Assembly: GCF_004801295.1 (NCBI RefSeq)
Contig: NZ_SSOC01000004.1
Coordinates: 556,893 to 620,892 of the forward strand
Origin: Pseudothauera nasutitermitis
GTDB lineage: Bacteria > Pseudomonadota > Gammaproteobacteria > Burkholderiales > Rhodocyclaceae
Length of the DNA: 64,000 nt
Direction of reading: 5' to 3'
Shown: in pieces, positions 17,499 to 26,451 of the stretch
Layout: the number at the start of each line of letters is the position of its first letter
Numbering within the stretch: the stretch's first letter is position 1
The notes under the pieces: model-generated
What the model was told of the DNA's origin: nothing
Databases searched by the model: none
The model's input: the letters and a program-made list of their open reading frames with translations, nothing else
Made by a program: the position numbers and the translations under genes

Positions 17499-18040
17499 GG
17501 CGCCACCCGTACGGCGAGCATCGGGACGGCTATATCGGCGGCGATCCCAGGGGCGGCGTGGCGAGGCGTGCCGGCCTGCCGCGAAGCGGCGGTGACCCCC
17601 GGAAGCTGGCGGTACACCTTCCAGGCGTACCGCGCCCTGGCCCGGGCGCAGTCGTCGCCCTTGAGCTGGGTGCAGGCGGCGTTGTAGGCCCCGACGCTGT
17701 TCCAACTGCGGCCGAGGCGCGAGAAGAGGTCGGCCAGCAGCCACGCGCCGACATCCAGGTTGGTGCATGGCTCGAACAGGTGTGCTTCGGTGATGCCCCG
17801 CCGGGCCAGCCTGGGCAGGTGGCGGCTGTTGATCTGCATGAGGCCGATGTCGTAGGAATCCGTCCGCGAAAGGTGCGAACGGTTGACGGCCTTGGGGTCG
17901 AGGTTCGATTCCACCTTGGCGATGGCGTAGAGCAGGTCGGCTGATACTTCGTGGCGCTGGGCGACCTCGTCCCAGCAGGCATGGGCCCACTGGGGCAGTC
18001 CGCACAGCATGGACAGGGCGAGGAGCACAGGGCGGGGCAT
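17495..18040 (-). CDS. Lytic transglycosylase of the conjugation system
   Basis: 181 residues with a signal peptide (MPRPVLLALSMLCGLPQWAHA), then an SLT domain: AIAKVESNLDP with the catalytic glutamate near residue 43, YDIGLMQINSRHLPRL, and NVGAYNA-like WNSVGAYNAACT. This VirB1/PilT-like muramidase opens the peptidoglycan for the transfer apparatus. It is co-translated with the OmpA-like lipoprotein gene, which supports a shared cell-wall role. Confidence 0.92.
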   Translation of the reverse strand: MPRPVLLALSMLCGLPQWAHACWDEVAQRHEVSADLLYAIAKVESNLDPKAVNRSHLSRTDSYDIGLMQINSRHLPRLARRGITEAHLFEPCTNLDVGAWLLADLFSRLGRSWNSVGAYNAACTQLKGDDCARARARYAWKVYRQLPGVTAASRQAGTPRHAAPGIAADIAVPMLAVRVAP

Positions 18041-18065
18041 GACTCACCTCTCGAGCGTCGAACCA

Positions 18066-18113
18066 CCTTCCGCGGGCGCGGAAGGACCAAGGGTCGGGGC
18101 CGGCAAGCCGGCC
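18066..18113. other. Two strong hairpins in the leader upstream of the lytic transglycosylase gene
   Basis: CCTTCCGCG-GG-CGCGGAAGG (18066-18085) and GGCCGGC-AA-GCCGGCC (18098-18113) are perfect stems in the 164-bp gap 18041-18204. Neither is followed by a U tract on either strand, so they are not obvious intrinsic terminators. They may stabilise the transcript end of the upstream gene or act in the leader. Confidence 0.5.
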
Positions 18114-18204
18114 AGGGTGGGGGACGGGTCGGCTCGCGTTGCGTGGGCGAGGTGAATCAGGCGGGTAAGCGAGCAGGTAGCGGATCGGGCGGGCGGTGCC
18201 GCGA

Positions 18205-18702
18205 TCAGCCGCTTTCCGGCACGGCGCGGCCGGTTGCGCGCCGGGCCATGTTGAGCCGTGCGTGCTTGAGGGCCAGATTGCCAGAAGGGTCCGCCTCGCG
18301 GCACAGGGCGACGGCAGCGGTGGTCAACTGGTCGAGTTGGAACTTGGGGTTGGGGTGCTGATTCGCCGGCGAGCGCTGCAAGGCCTGCAGCTGTTCGTAC
18401 TGCGGCCGCCACATCGCTTCGCGCCGGCGGGCCGTGGCGGGATCGCGCAGCACGAGCTGGGTGCCGAGGTAGCTGAAAAGCCTGCGGGCACCGTCCGGCG
18501 GTGCCAGTGCCGCGGAGACGCAGGCGCTGATGAGGTCGGGCAGGCGGAAGGTCGGCGCCAGATTCTCCGGGCGCTTGAGGAGGCCGTAGAGCCAGTCGTG
18601 TTCGTCAATCCACAGGCGGGTCTCGACGACGTCCAGCGTGTTGCCTTCCTCAACGGATGGCGTCGCGCGGTGCGGACGGGGCGTTGGTGTCGCGGTGATC
18701 AT
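18205..18702 (-). CDS. Hypothetical ICE protein
   Basis: 165 residues, soluble, no signal peptide or membrane segment. The N-terminus is Thr/Pro rich; the core has RLWIDEHDWLYGLLKRP, FRLPDLISACVSAAL and FSYLGTQLVLRDPAT, with an amphipathic helical C-terminus. The motif set resembles small ICE accessory proteins but I cannot name a family. It lies 164 bp upstream of the lytic transglycosylase gene and 192 bp downstream of vapC, same strand. Start is the first ATG; the ribosome site is weak. Confidence 0.6.
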   Translation of the reverse strand: MITATPTPRPHRATPSVEEGNTLDVVETRLWIDEHDWLYGLLKRPENLAPTFRLPDLISACVSAALAPPDGARRLFSYLGTQLVLRDPATARRREAMWRPQYEQLQALQRSPANQHPNPKFQLDQLTTAAVALCREADPSGNLALKHARLNMARRATGRAVPESG

Positions 18703-18894
18703 GGTACGGGCCTCGAGTCGTGGCGTAATGCGCTTTCGAGCGCATGACCAGAGCGTAGGCGCCCCTGTTCGGGGTGTCTCCCGGGAATGTCGCTCTTTAT
18801 GGCGGGGATTTCGCCATCAAGGCTTCGAGCACTGTGCAGCGGTGAAAGATCGACCTGTGGCGCCAGGGGCGGATGGCGGGCGTGAGCCCGCACT

Positions 18895-19281
18895 TCAAAC
18901 TTTCTGAATGGCGCCGGGATAGCGTGCAACGAGCGCGTCGGCGGTCAGCAGCAGGATGCCTTCGGTGTTGGCTTGTGCGACCAGGATGCGGTCGAACGGA
19001 TCCTTGTGGATGGGCGGAAGGACGTCCACCGCGATGGCGTGCTCACTCAGGATGGGCAACTCGGTATAGCCATTGTCGAGCAGGCCGCGCCGCAACAGGC
19101 GCGGGTCCGCCTGGAAATCGGCCCGGCCGAGGCCGCGCTTGATGGTGATTTCCCACAGGCTGGCCGCGCTGAAGCAAGGCTCGTTGTCCGCCGCCTCGAT
19201 CAGGGTGCGCGCCGCATCGGATAGCCGCTCCGGCATGCCCGCGGCCCATAGCAGCAGGTGGGTGTCCAGCAGCAGCTTCAT
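18895..19281 (-). CDS. VapC-like PIN-domain toxin
   Basis: 128 residues, typical for VapC. PIN acidic residues are visible: LLLDTHLLLW (Asp6), LWEITIK (Glu44), DPFDRILVAQA (Asp near 97) and LLTADALVARYPG (Asp near 113). VapC toxins are Mg-dependent endoribonucleases that cut tRNA or rRNA. Its ATG overlaps the antitoxin stop by 4 bp, the usual coupled arrangement. In an ICE such modules stabilise the element against loss. Confidence 0.92.
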   Translation of the reverse strand: MKLLLDTHLLLWAAGMPERLSDAARTLIEAADNEPCFSAASLWEITIKRGLGRADFQADPRLLRRGLLDNGYTELPILSEHAIAVDVLPPIHKDPFDRILVAQANTEGILLLTADALVARYPGAIQKV

Positions 19282-19523
19282 GCTTCGCCGCCGAACATCT
19301 GCTCGATTGCGGCCGCACCCATGCTGTCGAAGTCGTCCGGCACTGCGATCCTGCCGGCCAGAAAGCCCAGCCGGCGCTGGTCGGGGCCGGCTGGCGCGTC
19401 GAGTGGCGTCACCTTGACCAGTGGCTTGCCGGCCTTGGCGATGATGAAGGATTCGCCCTTGGCCGCTTCATCGACCAAGCGGGAAAGCCGGGTCTTGGCC
19501 TCATGGATGTTGACGGTGTGCAT
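19278..19523 (-). CDS. Phd/YefM-family antitoxin
   Basis: About 81 residues: MHTVNIHEAKTRLSRLVDEA and GESFIIAKAGKPLVKVTPLD are the Phd/YefM DNA-binding domain, with an acidic toxin-binding tail ending FGGEA. Start taken at ATG 19523; a GTG at 19532 adds three residues and uses different spacing from the GGAGG site. It precedes the toxin gene and is preceded by a palindromic operator. Confidence 0.9.
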   Translation of the reverse strand: MHTVNIHEAKTRLSRLVDEAAKGESFIIAKAGKPLVKVTPLDAPAGPDQRRLGFLAGRIAVPDDFDSMGAAAIEQMFGGEA

Positions 19524-19539
19524 GGCCTCCACTTGATTG

Positions 19540-19583
19540 AACTAAGTCTTGTTAGTTTAGTTTGATGCTCGTCGCGTGTGCAA
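19540..19583 (-). promoter_or_regulatory. Promoter and operator of the toxin-antitoxin pair
   Basis: A perfect inverted repeat AACTAA-N6-TTAGTT (19540-19557) lies 17 bp before the antitoxin ATG. Reading the minus strand, TTGCAC (19578-19583) and TAAACT (19554-19559) are 18 bp apart and make a plausible -35/-10 pair; the -10 overlaps the inverted repeat. This is the layout expected for autoregulation by the antitoxin (inference). Confidence 0.65.
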
Positions 19584-19642
19584 GGTGCCTGGGCCCGGAT
19601 TGATCCTTCACCCCCACGCAGTTCGTATAGCCGGGTAGCCTC

Positions 19643-19919
19643 TCATCCGCGCCGATGGAAACACGCCAGTGCCTGTCCCGCCAGCGCGCCGACTACCAGC
19701 GGCACGCCCGGCAGCCACAGCGGCGGCAGCGTCACCGGCAGCACCAAACCGACGACCGTGGCGCACACGATCACGATTCCCGCGCTCGCGTACAGCGCGA
19801 ACATCTCGGGGCCGTGCTGCCGGAATTCCCTGGCCTTGACGAGCCGGGCGCATCCGCCGTCGGCCAGCGTCGCGAGGACGAAGGCGGCGAGCCAGGGCAG
19901 CCATTCGAGCAGGGTGGCC
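19643..19919 (-). pseudogene. Truncated duplicate of the TIGR03747 ICE membrane-protein gene
   Basis: This stretch encodes only the last ~92 residues of the protein encoded at 30658-31281 (LLEWLPWLAAFVLATLADGG ... ending CFHRRG and stop). The DNA 19642-19919 matches 30657-30934 in direct orientation with about 15 mismatches in 278 bp by eye; similarity stops abruptly at 19919, where the N-terminal two thirds are missing. It marks the left junction of the inserted cargo. The rest of 19524-20175 holds the toxin-antitoxin promoter and no gene I can support. Confidence 0.88.
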
Positions 19920-20175
19920 TGTCGGGTAGCCGACACCTGCAACTCGGCCTGAACTGCCGTTGTTCCACCGTGGTCTATCGGGCTGCAATGCGCCGGTTAC
20001 CTGCCGTCGGATCGGGCGGAGTGTCGAGGTGAGTAGCCACCGGTCATGTTATCCATGGCAGAATCTGGCCAGCTTTGGCTTTGCCGTGACCTGGTTCGCT
20101 AAGCTCGTTTGTCAAGTACGGGATGGTTTGCCGCGCGCCCGGCTGATGATTCAGATCTGTTATCAGGAGAGGGAA

Positions 20176-23100
20176 TTGACGCTATTCGTCTATATCACCG
20201 ATACATGCAGGGACGACGCAAAGCGCCACGGTGTGAGCGAAGCGATTGAGCGCTTGCGAACAAGTGTCGAGGAGACACAGAGCTTGTCTCAGTTCGACCC
20301 CTTTCCCCCTCCCTACCATGTCAAGAAAAAGCTGACCGGGCGGCAGCCGCGACTGGTCGCCAAGGAGAAGAAAGTCGGCGGTCATCTGGTTGTGGTGTTC
20401 CTTACTGTGATGATCCGCGGTAGTCGGGAGTACGAACAGGATTTCTGCAGCGATCCAGTGGTTTACGGTGCACGGCACTTTGATGATCTTGTCAGCGATG
20501 CGACGCTGGCGGCGTTTGTCGGCAATCGAACTGCCTTGGGTCAGCAACCCGCCAAGCCCGATCCTTCGGATGTCGAGAACGAATTGCTCTACGGGGCATT
20601 CTCGCATGCGGGTCTCGTCATCCCTGGTGCGTGTGCCCAGGAAGATGCACTGGATCGCATTGTCTGCGAGTCGCATGAGTGGGTGGAACAGGTTGCTCAA
20701 TTACGTATCCAGAATCAGCTTACCCGACTTGCGCCGCTTTGTACCAAGGCACTGTCGGGCGACGAAGGGTTACAGTATTTGCCCTCCTCAGAAAAACAGG
20801 GCTGGGGAATTTGGTCCTACCGTCGAGCGGGGTATGTCCTTCTGTTGCGAGTGGTTGATGGGGCAAACACTTCCACTGTTGAAGCTGAGGTTCGACAGGC
20901 AGCGGCGGGCCTCGATGCAGGGGAAACCGAACTCTTACTAAAAGCGAGCCGTCGGGCCTATCCTGCCACAGTACTCACCGACGATGAGCTTTGGATCGAT
21001 CTTGAACGCGAAGAGATCGCCAACATGGCGCTTTCGCCCGAGGAATCCGAGGTCCTGAAGAGCGCAAGGCACTCCGACACGCCGTTTCCGCTCTTCATTA
21101 ACGGTCGTGCAGGAAGTGGGAAGTCCACGATCTTGCAGTACCTCTTTGCGGACATCCTGTTCGCCTACGGCACCCGGGTTGGCTTCGGCATTGGAGGCGG
21201 CGCGGGGACGAGCGGCGCACTAGGGTGTCCGCTCTATCTAACGGCAAACGGCGAGTTGCTGCGTAACGCAAGGAACTTCGTGCATCGGCTGCTGACCGGC
21301 GAGGCACAATTCGTGGATCCGGATGACGGCATGACGTGCAAAGACATGGATCTTCCGAATCTGCTCGATGAGGCATTTCGGGAGTTCCACCCGTTCATGC
21401 TCAGCCTGCTGCCGAGGGAAACACGCTCCCGTTTTCAGAATGCCAAGCACATTGACTATCCGCGCTTCCGCCGCCTCTGGGAGCAGCGCTTCGGCAAAGA
21501 CCCCAGGGCGAGCCGCGAATACGGCCCGGACCTCTCGTGGCACGTGATTCGCAGTTACATCAAGGGGATGGGGGCAGTCGAGTTACTCTCGCCGGAGGAC
21601 TACGGCCAACTGTCGGAGAATCAGCTGACTGTGACCGAGCAGACATTCGCGGCGGTTTACGAGCAGGTCTGGTTGCGCTGGTATTCCGGCGTCCGCGAAG
21701 AGGGATATTGGGATGACCAGGACCTGGCTCGCTGTATTCTCGACCACGACCTGGCGCCGCGAAGCTATTCGGCCGTGTTCTGCGACGAGGCCCAGGATTT
21801 CACCCGAATCGAACTCGAGGTTTTGTTGCGCCTGAGCCTGTATTCGAACCGATCGCTGCCGCCCGATGCGGTCAGCCGGGTTCCCTTCGCTTTCGCGGGA
21901 GATGAGTTCCAGACGCTCAATCCAACTGGATTCCGCTGGGATTCAGTCAAAGCAGCGTTTGTGGAGAAGTTCATCTACGAACTGGATCCGGGGCGCCGAA
22001 CGGAAAAAGCCGATCTCAACTACCGGGAACTCCACTACAACTACCGTTCCTCCGAGCCCATCGTCCGACTTTGCAATCTGGTTCAGGCGCTGCGGTCGGC
22101 AACCTTCGGGATTCCCGAGTTGCGGCCGCAACGGCCGTGGCTTCGCCAGCGCAATGCGCCGGCGGTGCTGTTCTATAGGTCGGGGGACGCGGGGTTCTGG
22201 TCGTCATTCCGCGAGCAGGCCAGCGCTTACGTAGTCATTGTCCCCTGCAATGAAGGTGAAGAGGCCGAGTTTGTGGCGAAGGATCCGAACCTGCGGGAAC
22301 ACATCGAACTCGTCGACGGCATACCCCGCAATGTGCTTAGCGCGGGCAGGGCCAAAGGCTGTGAATATCCGGCGGTCGTCGTCTACGGATTCGGCGATCA
22401 GGCGGACAAGGACTTCTGTGCACCGCTCGGCGAAACCACGGCAGGAGACGCCGATTCGAGGCAGTTGCTTTCTCTCCAGTACTTCATCAATCGAGTATAT
22501 GTCGCCGTCTCAAGACCGAAGTCGCGATTGGTAATTGTGGATGGTGACGATGGACTCCGGAAACTGTGGCTCATCGCAAAGGACGAGTTCGCGCGTGAGC
22601 GGCTGGTCGGAGCGCTCAAACGCGGAGTGGAAGTGTGGGCGTCGGAGATCGGGGGCATGGTGGTCGGCCGCCCCGGCGACCTATCGCGCGATGACGTTCC
22701 CGACCGCCTTGAGAACGCGCGAGCGTTCGAGGAGGACGGCCGCGCGCGGCGCGATGCCTATTTGATGATGCAAGCGGCAAGCGCGTACCGAGAATCCGAC
22801 GACATTGCAAAGTGGCGCGAGTGCCGCGCCAGGGCGTTGGATTTCGACGACAAGGCGCTGGAAGCCGGGACGGCCTACGCCGAAGCCGGTCTGCTCGAAG
22901 ACGCTCGACGCTGCCTGTGGCGTGCCGAACGCCCAGGTTGGCTCAAGCTGTTGGAACTGACCAACGATCATCCCGAACTGCTCGCATCGATCGAGGTTCA
23001 ATGGGCCAAGGCGATTCAATCGAAGCCCGACGTTCGCGCGGCAACAGACGTGATCGAGCGCTTTCTTCAGCGGACGGACAATGACCCGCGTTTCGCCCAG

Positions 23101-24633
23101 GCCAGTTACGGGGAGCCGATCTGGCAGGCAGCAGTGGAGGCGCTGCTCGACCGGATGGTCGGCCAGGCGGTTCTGAGCATTCCGAAGGCCGTCGCGGCCG
23201 GCATGCTGCAGATACTCGACAGGCTCGAAAGATTTGGAATTCGGGTCGCACCTAAGCTGCTTGCCGAATTCTGCTTCGTTGCCGAAGAGTACAAGCGCGC
23301 TGCGGATGGCTGGGAGGAGCAGGGGGACCGGCGAAGTGCGCGTTATCTCGAGGCGCGCGCGAAGTCGTCGCCGTATCCCGAATGCCTGGAATTTTGGGGT
23401 CGACTGAATGATCACCAGCGGATTTCATCAGAGTTCGAGGCGCATCCGTCCACCGTACTCAACGCGGCGGATTCCTCCACCGTAATCGCCGCCCTGCTAA
23501 ACCTCAACAAGTTGGATCGATCGCTGGCGTTGGCGACCCAAGCAGGGTCCGGCGGCGGAGCCCTTGCGGTGGCGCTGGCAGCGCATCGAGAGCGGAAAGA
23601 CGATCTGGCGAATCGTGCGCTGACGTTATCGATGGCCATTTTCGTGGAGCAAGGGGAGTGGGATTCCGTGACGTCTTTCCTTGCGAACGGCGCGCTGGGC
23701 AATGGAGACGAGTGGCGGGACAAAGAAGTCCGTTCCTGGCTGAAAGACATGGCGTTTGACCTGAAGATCAGCTTGGTCAAGGCGCTTGCTCGCTCGGACA
23801 AGCTGCCTTCTGCGCCTCCTCGATCCGAAAAGATCATAAGTCAGTTCCTAAGAGATTTCCTCCGGGTGAAGGACAACAAATGGAATACGCATATTAGCTA
23901 CCTTGAGGCCGGCGCAGCTCATGAGCGTACCGGGCGTATAACCGATTCGCTGATGTTCTACGAGGCGGCTTTGCGCGAAAATCTTCGTAGCAAGGAGCAG
24001 TTGCAGATTCGTATGCGCTGGCTCGCGGTCAAGTCGCGGCAACTCCAGTATGAGCGCTCCCGGCAGAAGAGCGACCCGAAGCAAGGGAAGGCTATTGAGG
24101 CGGAAATCCGGGTCAAGACTGAAGACTGGAAATTGGCACGTCCCGCTGAGCTTGCGGAGTATCCGGAATTTGAAGCGCAAGACCCGATCGGCACGCTGGA
24201 GAAGGCTACCGCATACGACATTAGGCGCGCCCCGATCGCCAGTGCGATTGAGGGGCTCGTCAACCCGCCGCATACTCATGCCGGCCCTGTCCTTCCCGTG
24301 GAGGCTCCACGGAAAGAGCAGGGTTCATCGCCACCCGCAGTTTCTCCACGGGACGCTGACGATATCCGGGACGCAGCCATCGAAATTGCGGGTCTGAGGG
24401 TCGAGGTGAAGCGCGACAAAAAACTCTGTCTCCTAACGCATCTGGAAACCATGGATACGGCGCGCCTTGAATGGGCTGGCCAGCGCGTTGTCGGTTTAGT
24501 AGAGATCAAGAACGGTGACGGGTGCTGGGAAATTCCAGCATGGGGCCTAAGCATCGAGTTACCCAACTGCGGCAGCGACGTGGCGGTACTTCGCATGTCA
24601 GGAATCATGATCGACCTTGCTATACGCCGGTGA
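20176..24633 (+). CDS. Large UvrD-like SF1 helicase with long helical C-terminus, candidate defence protein
   Basis: About 1,485 residues. Start chosen at TTG 20176 because AGGAG sits 6 bp upstream; ATG 20146 is the alternative. Residues 1-100 form a small alpha/beta unit (LFVYITDTCRDDAKRHG, VKKKLTGRQPRLVAKEKK, GGHLVVVFLTVM) faintly like a RelE-type fold. Helicase core about 290-800: Walker A INGRAGSGKST (~308), Walker B FCDEAQD (~534), FAFAGDEFQTLNPTGFRWD, HYNYRSSEP, and motif VI YVAVSRPKSRLVIVDG (~775). The rest is helical, repeat-like (TPR-type look), ending in a small beta domain. It faces opposite to the transfer genes, inside the cargo block. Nuclease motifs were not found. Function as an anti-phage helicase is inference from context. 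Confidence 0.8.
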   Translation: MTLFVYITDTCRDDAKRHGVSEAIERLRTSVEETQSLSQFDPFPPPYHVKKKLTGRQPRLVAKEKKVGGHLVVVFLTVMIRGSREYEQDFCSDPVVYGARHFDDLVSDATLAAFVGNRTALGQQPAKPDPSDVENELLYGAFSHAGLVIPGACAQEDALDRIVCESHEWVEQVAQLRIQNQLTRLAPLCTKALSGDEGLQYLPSSEKQGWGIWSYRRAGYVLLLRVVDGANTSTVEAEVRQAAAGLDAGETELLLKASRRAYPATVLTDDELWIDLEREEIANMALSPEESEVLKSARHSDTPFPLFINGRAGSGKSTILQYLFADILFAYGTRVGFGIGGGAGTSGALGCPLYLTANGELLRNARNFVHRLLTGEAQFVDPDDGMTCKDMDLPNLLDEAFREFHPFMLSLLPRETRSRFQNAKHIDYPRFRRLWEQRFGKDPRASREYGPDLSWHVIRSYIKGMGAVELLSPEDYGQLSENQLTVTEQTFAAVYEQVWLRWYSGVREEGYWDDQDLARCILDHDLAPRSYSAVFCDEAQDFTRIELEVLLRLSLYSNRSLPPDAVSRVPFAFAGDEFQTLNPTGFRWDSVKAAFVEKFIYELDPGRRTEKADLNYRELHYNYRSSEPIVRLCNLVQALRSATFGIPELRPQRPWLRQRNAPAVLFYRSGDAGFWSSFREQASAYVVIVPCNEGEEAEFVAKDPNLREHIELVDGIPRNVLSAGRAKGCEYPAVVVYGFGDQADKDFCAPLGETTAGDADSRQLLSLQYFINRVYVAVSRPKSRLVIVDGDDGLRKLWLIAKDEFARERLVGALKRGVEVWASEIGGMVVGRPGDLSRDDVPDRLENARAFEEDGRARRDAYLMMQAASAYRESDDIAKWRECRARALDFDDKALEAGTAYAEAGLLEDARRCLWRAERPGWLKLLELTNDHPELLASIEVQWAKAIQSKPDVRAATDVIERFLQRTDNDPRFAQASYGEPIWQAAVEALLDRMVGQAVLSIPKAVAAGMLQILDRLERFGIRVAPKLLAEFCFVAEEYKRAADGWEEQGDRRSARYLEARAKSSPYPECLEFWGRLNDHQRISSEFEAHPSTVLNAADSSTVIAALLNLNKLDRSLALATQAGSGGGALAVALAAHRERKDDLANRALTLSMAIFVEQGEWDSVTSFLANGALGNGDEWRDKEVRSWLKDMAFDLKISLVKALARSDKLPSAPPRSEKIISQFLRDFLRVKDNKWNTHISYLEAGAAHERTGRITDSLMFYEAALRENLRSKEQLQIRMRWLAVKSRQLQYERSRQKSDPKQGKAIEAEIRVKTEDWKLARPAELAEYPEFEAQDPIGTLEKATAYDIRRAPIASAIEGLVNPPHTHAGPVLPVEAPRKEQGSSPPAVSPRDADDIRDAAIEIAGLRVEVKRDKKLCLLTHLETMDTARLEWAGQRVVGLVEIKNGDGCWEIPAWGLSIELPNCGSDVAVLRMSGIMIDLAIRR

Positions 24634-24796
24634 TGAACAGTACGGTGGTCTTGTGAGGCTCCAGAAATGCCGTCGACCCGAAAAGTGCTTCAAATATAGT
24701 GGACAGCTTTATGGACGTCGGCACCTCCCGCTATCCTTGAGCTTATTCGTTGAACGTGCGCCGTAGAACTGCCTTCTCTTTTTTCAAACGAGTAGA

Positions 24797-25906
24797 GTGA
24801 ACATTTCCTCCCAAGACACCATCACGCTGCTGTTGCCGTTTCAACGCTACCGGATGCGTTTTTCGCATCGCCTGCTGGACAGCTTGGGGGGCGTATCGCG
24901 CTTTGTCCTTCGCGCGCTGGCCGACGGCTTGGCGCTGGAGCAGATCGCGGAAGTCACGGCCCTATCGCACATGGTGTTGCTGCAACAGATGACCTTCCTG
25001 GAGCGCCACCATTTTGTTTCCATCGCACGAGATACCGATGCGCCCGTGGTGACGTTACTCGAGCGCGGCGCCAGAATGGTTGCTGTCGAGCAATATTTGC
25101 GCCAGGGCGATCATCGAGTCTGGCTCGATAGTTTCACAGTGGACCGGAATGCGGCCCACCTTCTGGTTACGCCTGACCCCGGTAGTTTGATCCGGATTCC
25201 GCTCGGGGACTCCCGTCGAGACGCAAGGCCGGAGGTTCGCCTGCCGGTTCGCCGGTACCAATACCATTTGTTCGACGACGTGAGCCGGCTACACAGGCTG
25301 CTGGACCAGAACAAGTTGGCCGATCTCATCGGGCATTTCTGGAGCGGCGCCCAGGAGTTGATCTCGGAAGAAGTCGATTACATGGACTGCGTGCTGGCGC
25401 AAGAGACGATGGACACGCAGGACTATTACCCGCTGCGCCTGTCGGCAGGCGAGTTGCTGGACATTGCAGATACGGCGGCGGCTGGAAAAAAGGCCGCACT
25501 GCCATTGCTGCTGGTGCCGGTGCTTGAAGTGACGTTGAAGTTCGGCCGAGCCGAGGGCTTTCCTTGGCCGGTGGCCGTACCTGCCGCACGGACGTCATAC
25601 CTAGAGTTGGTCACCCAGCGGTCGCTGCCACATTTCATTTCCGACAGGCAAGCCGATCCGGCGGCTCCGGACGTTGCGGTCGTGCCAGCGGCCATCGGCA
25701 CGCATCCGCCAGAACTTACCGATACGATCGTACCCGCGGGTCTGTCCGTGACCTGCACCACAAGCCGGACCTATGCGCGGCGAACGATCGATCACCGGGC
25801 GCTGACCCGCCTGATGCACGAAGGCGCGGATGTGTTCTTGATCTCGTTCAATCAAACCGCGCGCGAAACAGAACTTGCCCCTGAAGCGGAGTTGCCATGC
25901 GAGTAG
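24797..25906 (+). CDS. Winged-helix-like protein, gene 1 of a four-gene candidate defence operon
   Basis: 369 residues, GTG start at 24797 with a weak ribosome site (ATG 24854 is a fallback). Residues 28-85 look like a winged helix: LLDSLGGVSRFVLRALADGL, LEQIAEVTALSHMVLLQQM, FLERHHFV, then TLLERGARMVAVE. The middle (FDDVSRLHRLLDQNKLADLI, ISEEVDYMDCV) is helical; the C-terminal third is beta rich with no catalytic motif I recognise. No membrane segment. It overlaps the next gene by 10 bp. It could be a transcriptional sensor or an effector; I do not assign a function. Confidence 0.7.
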   Translation: MNISSQDTITLLLPFQRYRMRFSHRLLDSLGGVSRFVLRALADGLALEQIAEVTALSHMVLLQQMTFLERHHFVSIARDTDAPVVTLLERGARMVAVEQYLRQGDHRVWLDSFTVDRNAAHLLVTPDPGSLIRIPLGDSRRDARPEVRLPVRRYQYHLFDDVSRLHRLLDQNKLADLIGHFWSGAQELISEEVDYMDCVLAQETMDTQDYYPLRLSAGELLDIADTAAAGKKAALPLLLVPVLEVTLKFGRAEGFPWPVAVPAARTSYLELVTQRSLPHFISDRQADPAAPDVAVVPAAIGTHPPELTDTIVPAGLSVTCTTSRTYARRTIDHRALTRLMHEGADVFLISFNQTARETELAPEAELPCE

Positions 25907-26439
25907 TAGACCTGTTCGCAGATCTGTACGAATGGGAGGACAACGAGCGCGAGCGCGTGCATCGCATGGCGCGGGCTGGCAAACACATTTACACGGCCGC
26001 GAGGCATGGCGCATCCACCGTGAGTCCCGTGGTGGTCGTCGACGCGGCGCTGGCGGTACTTGATGCGCTGGACGCCTATGTTGGGTATAGAAGAGCCAAG
26101 GAAGTTACCCGGCAACTGGAGATCGAAGGAGACACCCTGCGCCGGCTGCTGGAGGAGTTGTATGAGCAGCAGGCAATCAATGCAAAAGTGATGGATGACA
26201 GGCATGCGCAAACAGTCAGCTCGTTGCGCGCGCGCCTGTCTGTCATTGCGGCGGAAGTCGTGATAAGCAGAGATACCTTCGACAGCCTCACAATGCAAGC
26301 GAAGAGCATGGGGGGCGCTATTGGCGCGCTGCGCGTGAATTCGGCGCCGAACTGCGCATATCTGTTAAAGCTGGAGCGCGCGTATTACGACCTAGTCGAT
26401 CTGCAGCTGCAGACCATGATGAATGCTGTGAAAGAGTGA
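25897..26439 (+). CDS. Small helical protein, gene 2 of the four-gene operon
   Basis: 180 residues, mostly helical. A hydrophobic stretch (STVSPVVVVDAALAVLDALDAYVG, residues about 39-63) could associate with a membrane, followed by a coiled-coil region (KEVTRQLEIEGDTLRRLLEE). ATG overlaps the upstream gene by 10 bp; the stop is 12 bp before gene 3, with AGTGAGGAAACC as ribosome site for gene 3. No family recognised. Translational coupling argues that it acts in a complex with its neighbours (inference). Confidence 0.7.
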   Translation: MRVVDLFADLYEWEDNERERVHRMARAGKHIYTAARHGASTVSPVVVVDAALAVLDALDAYVGYRRAKEVTRQLEIEGDTLRRLLEELYEQQAINAKVMDDRHAQTVSSLRARLSVIAAEVVISRDTFDSLTMQAKSMGGAIGALRVNSAPNCAYLLKLERAYYDLVDLQLQTMMNAVKE

Positions 26440-26451
26440 GGAAACCAAACA

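Noticed and set aside
19960..20175. Upstream extension of the UvrD-like helicase to ATG 19960.
   Set aside because: The added residues are of low quality and include one arm of the inverted repeat; AGGAG before TTG 20176 fits better.
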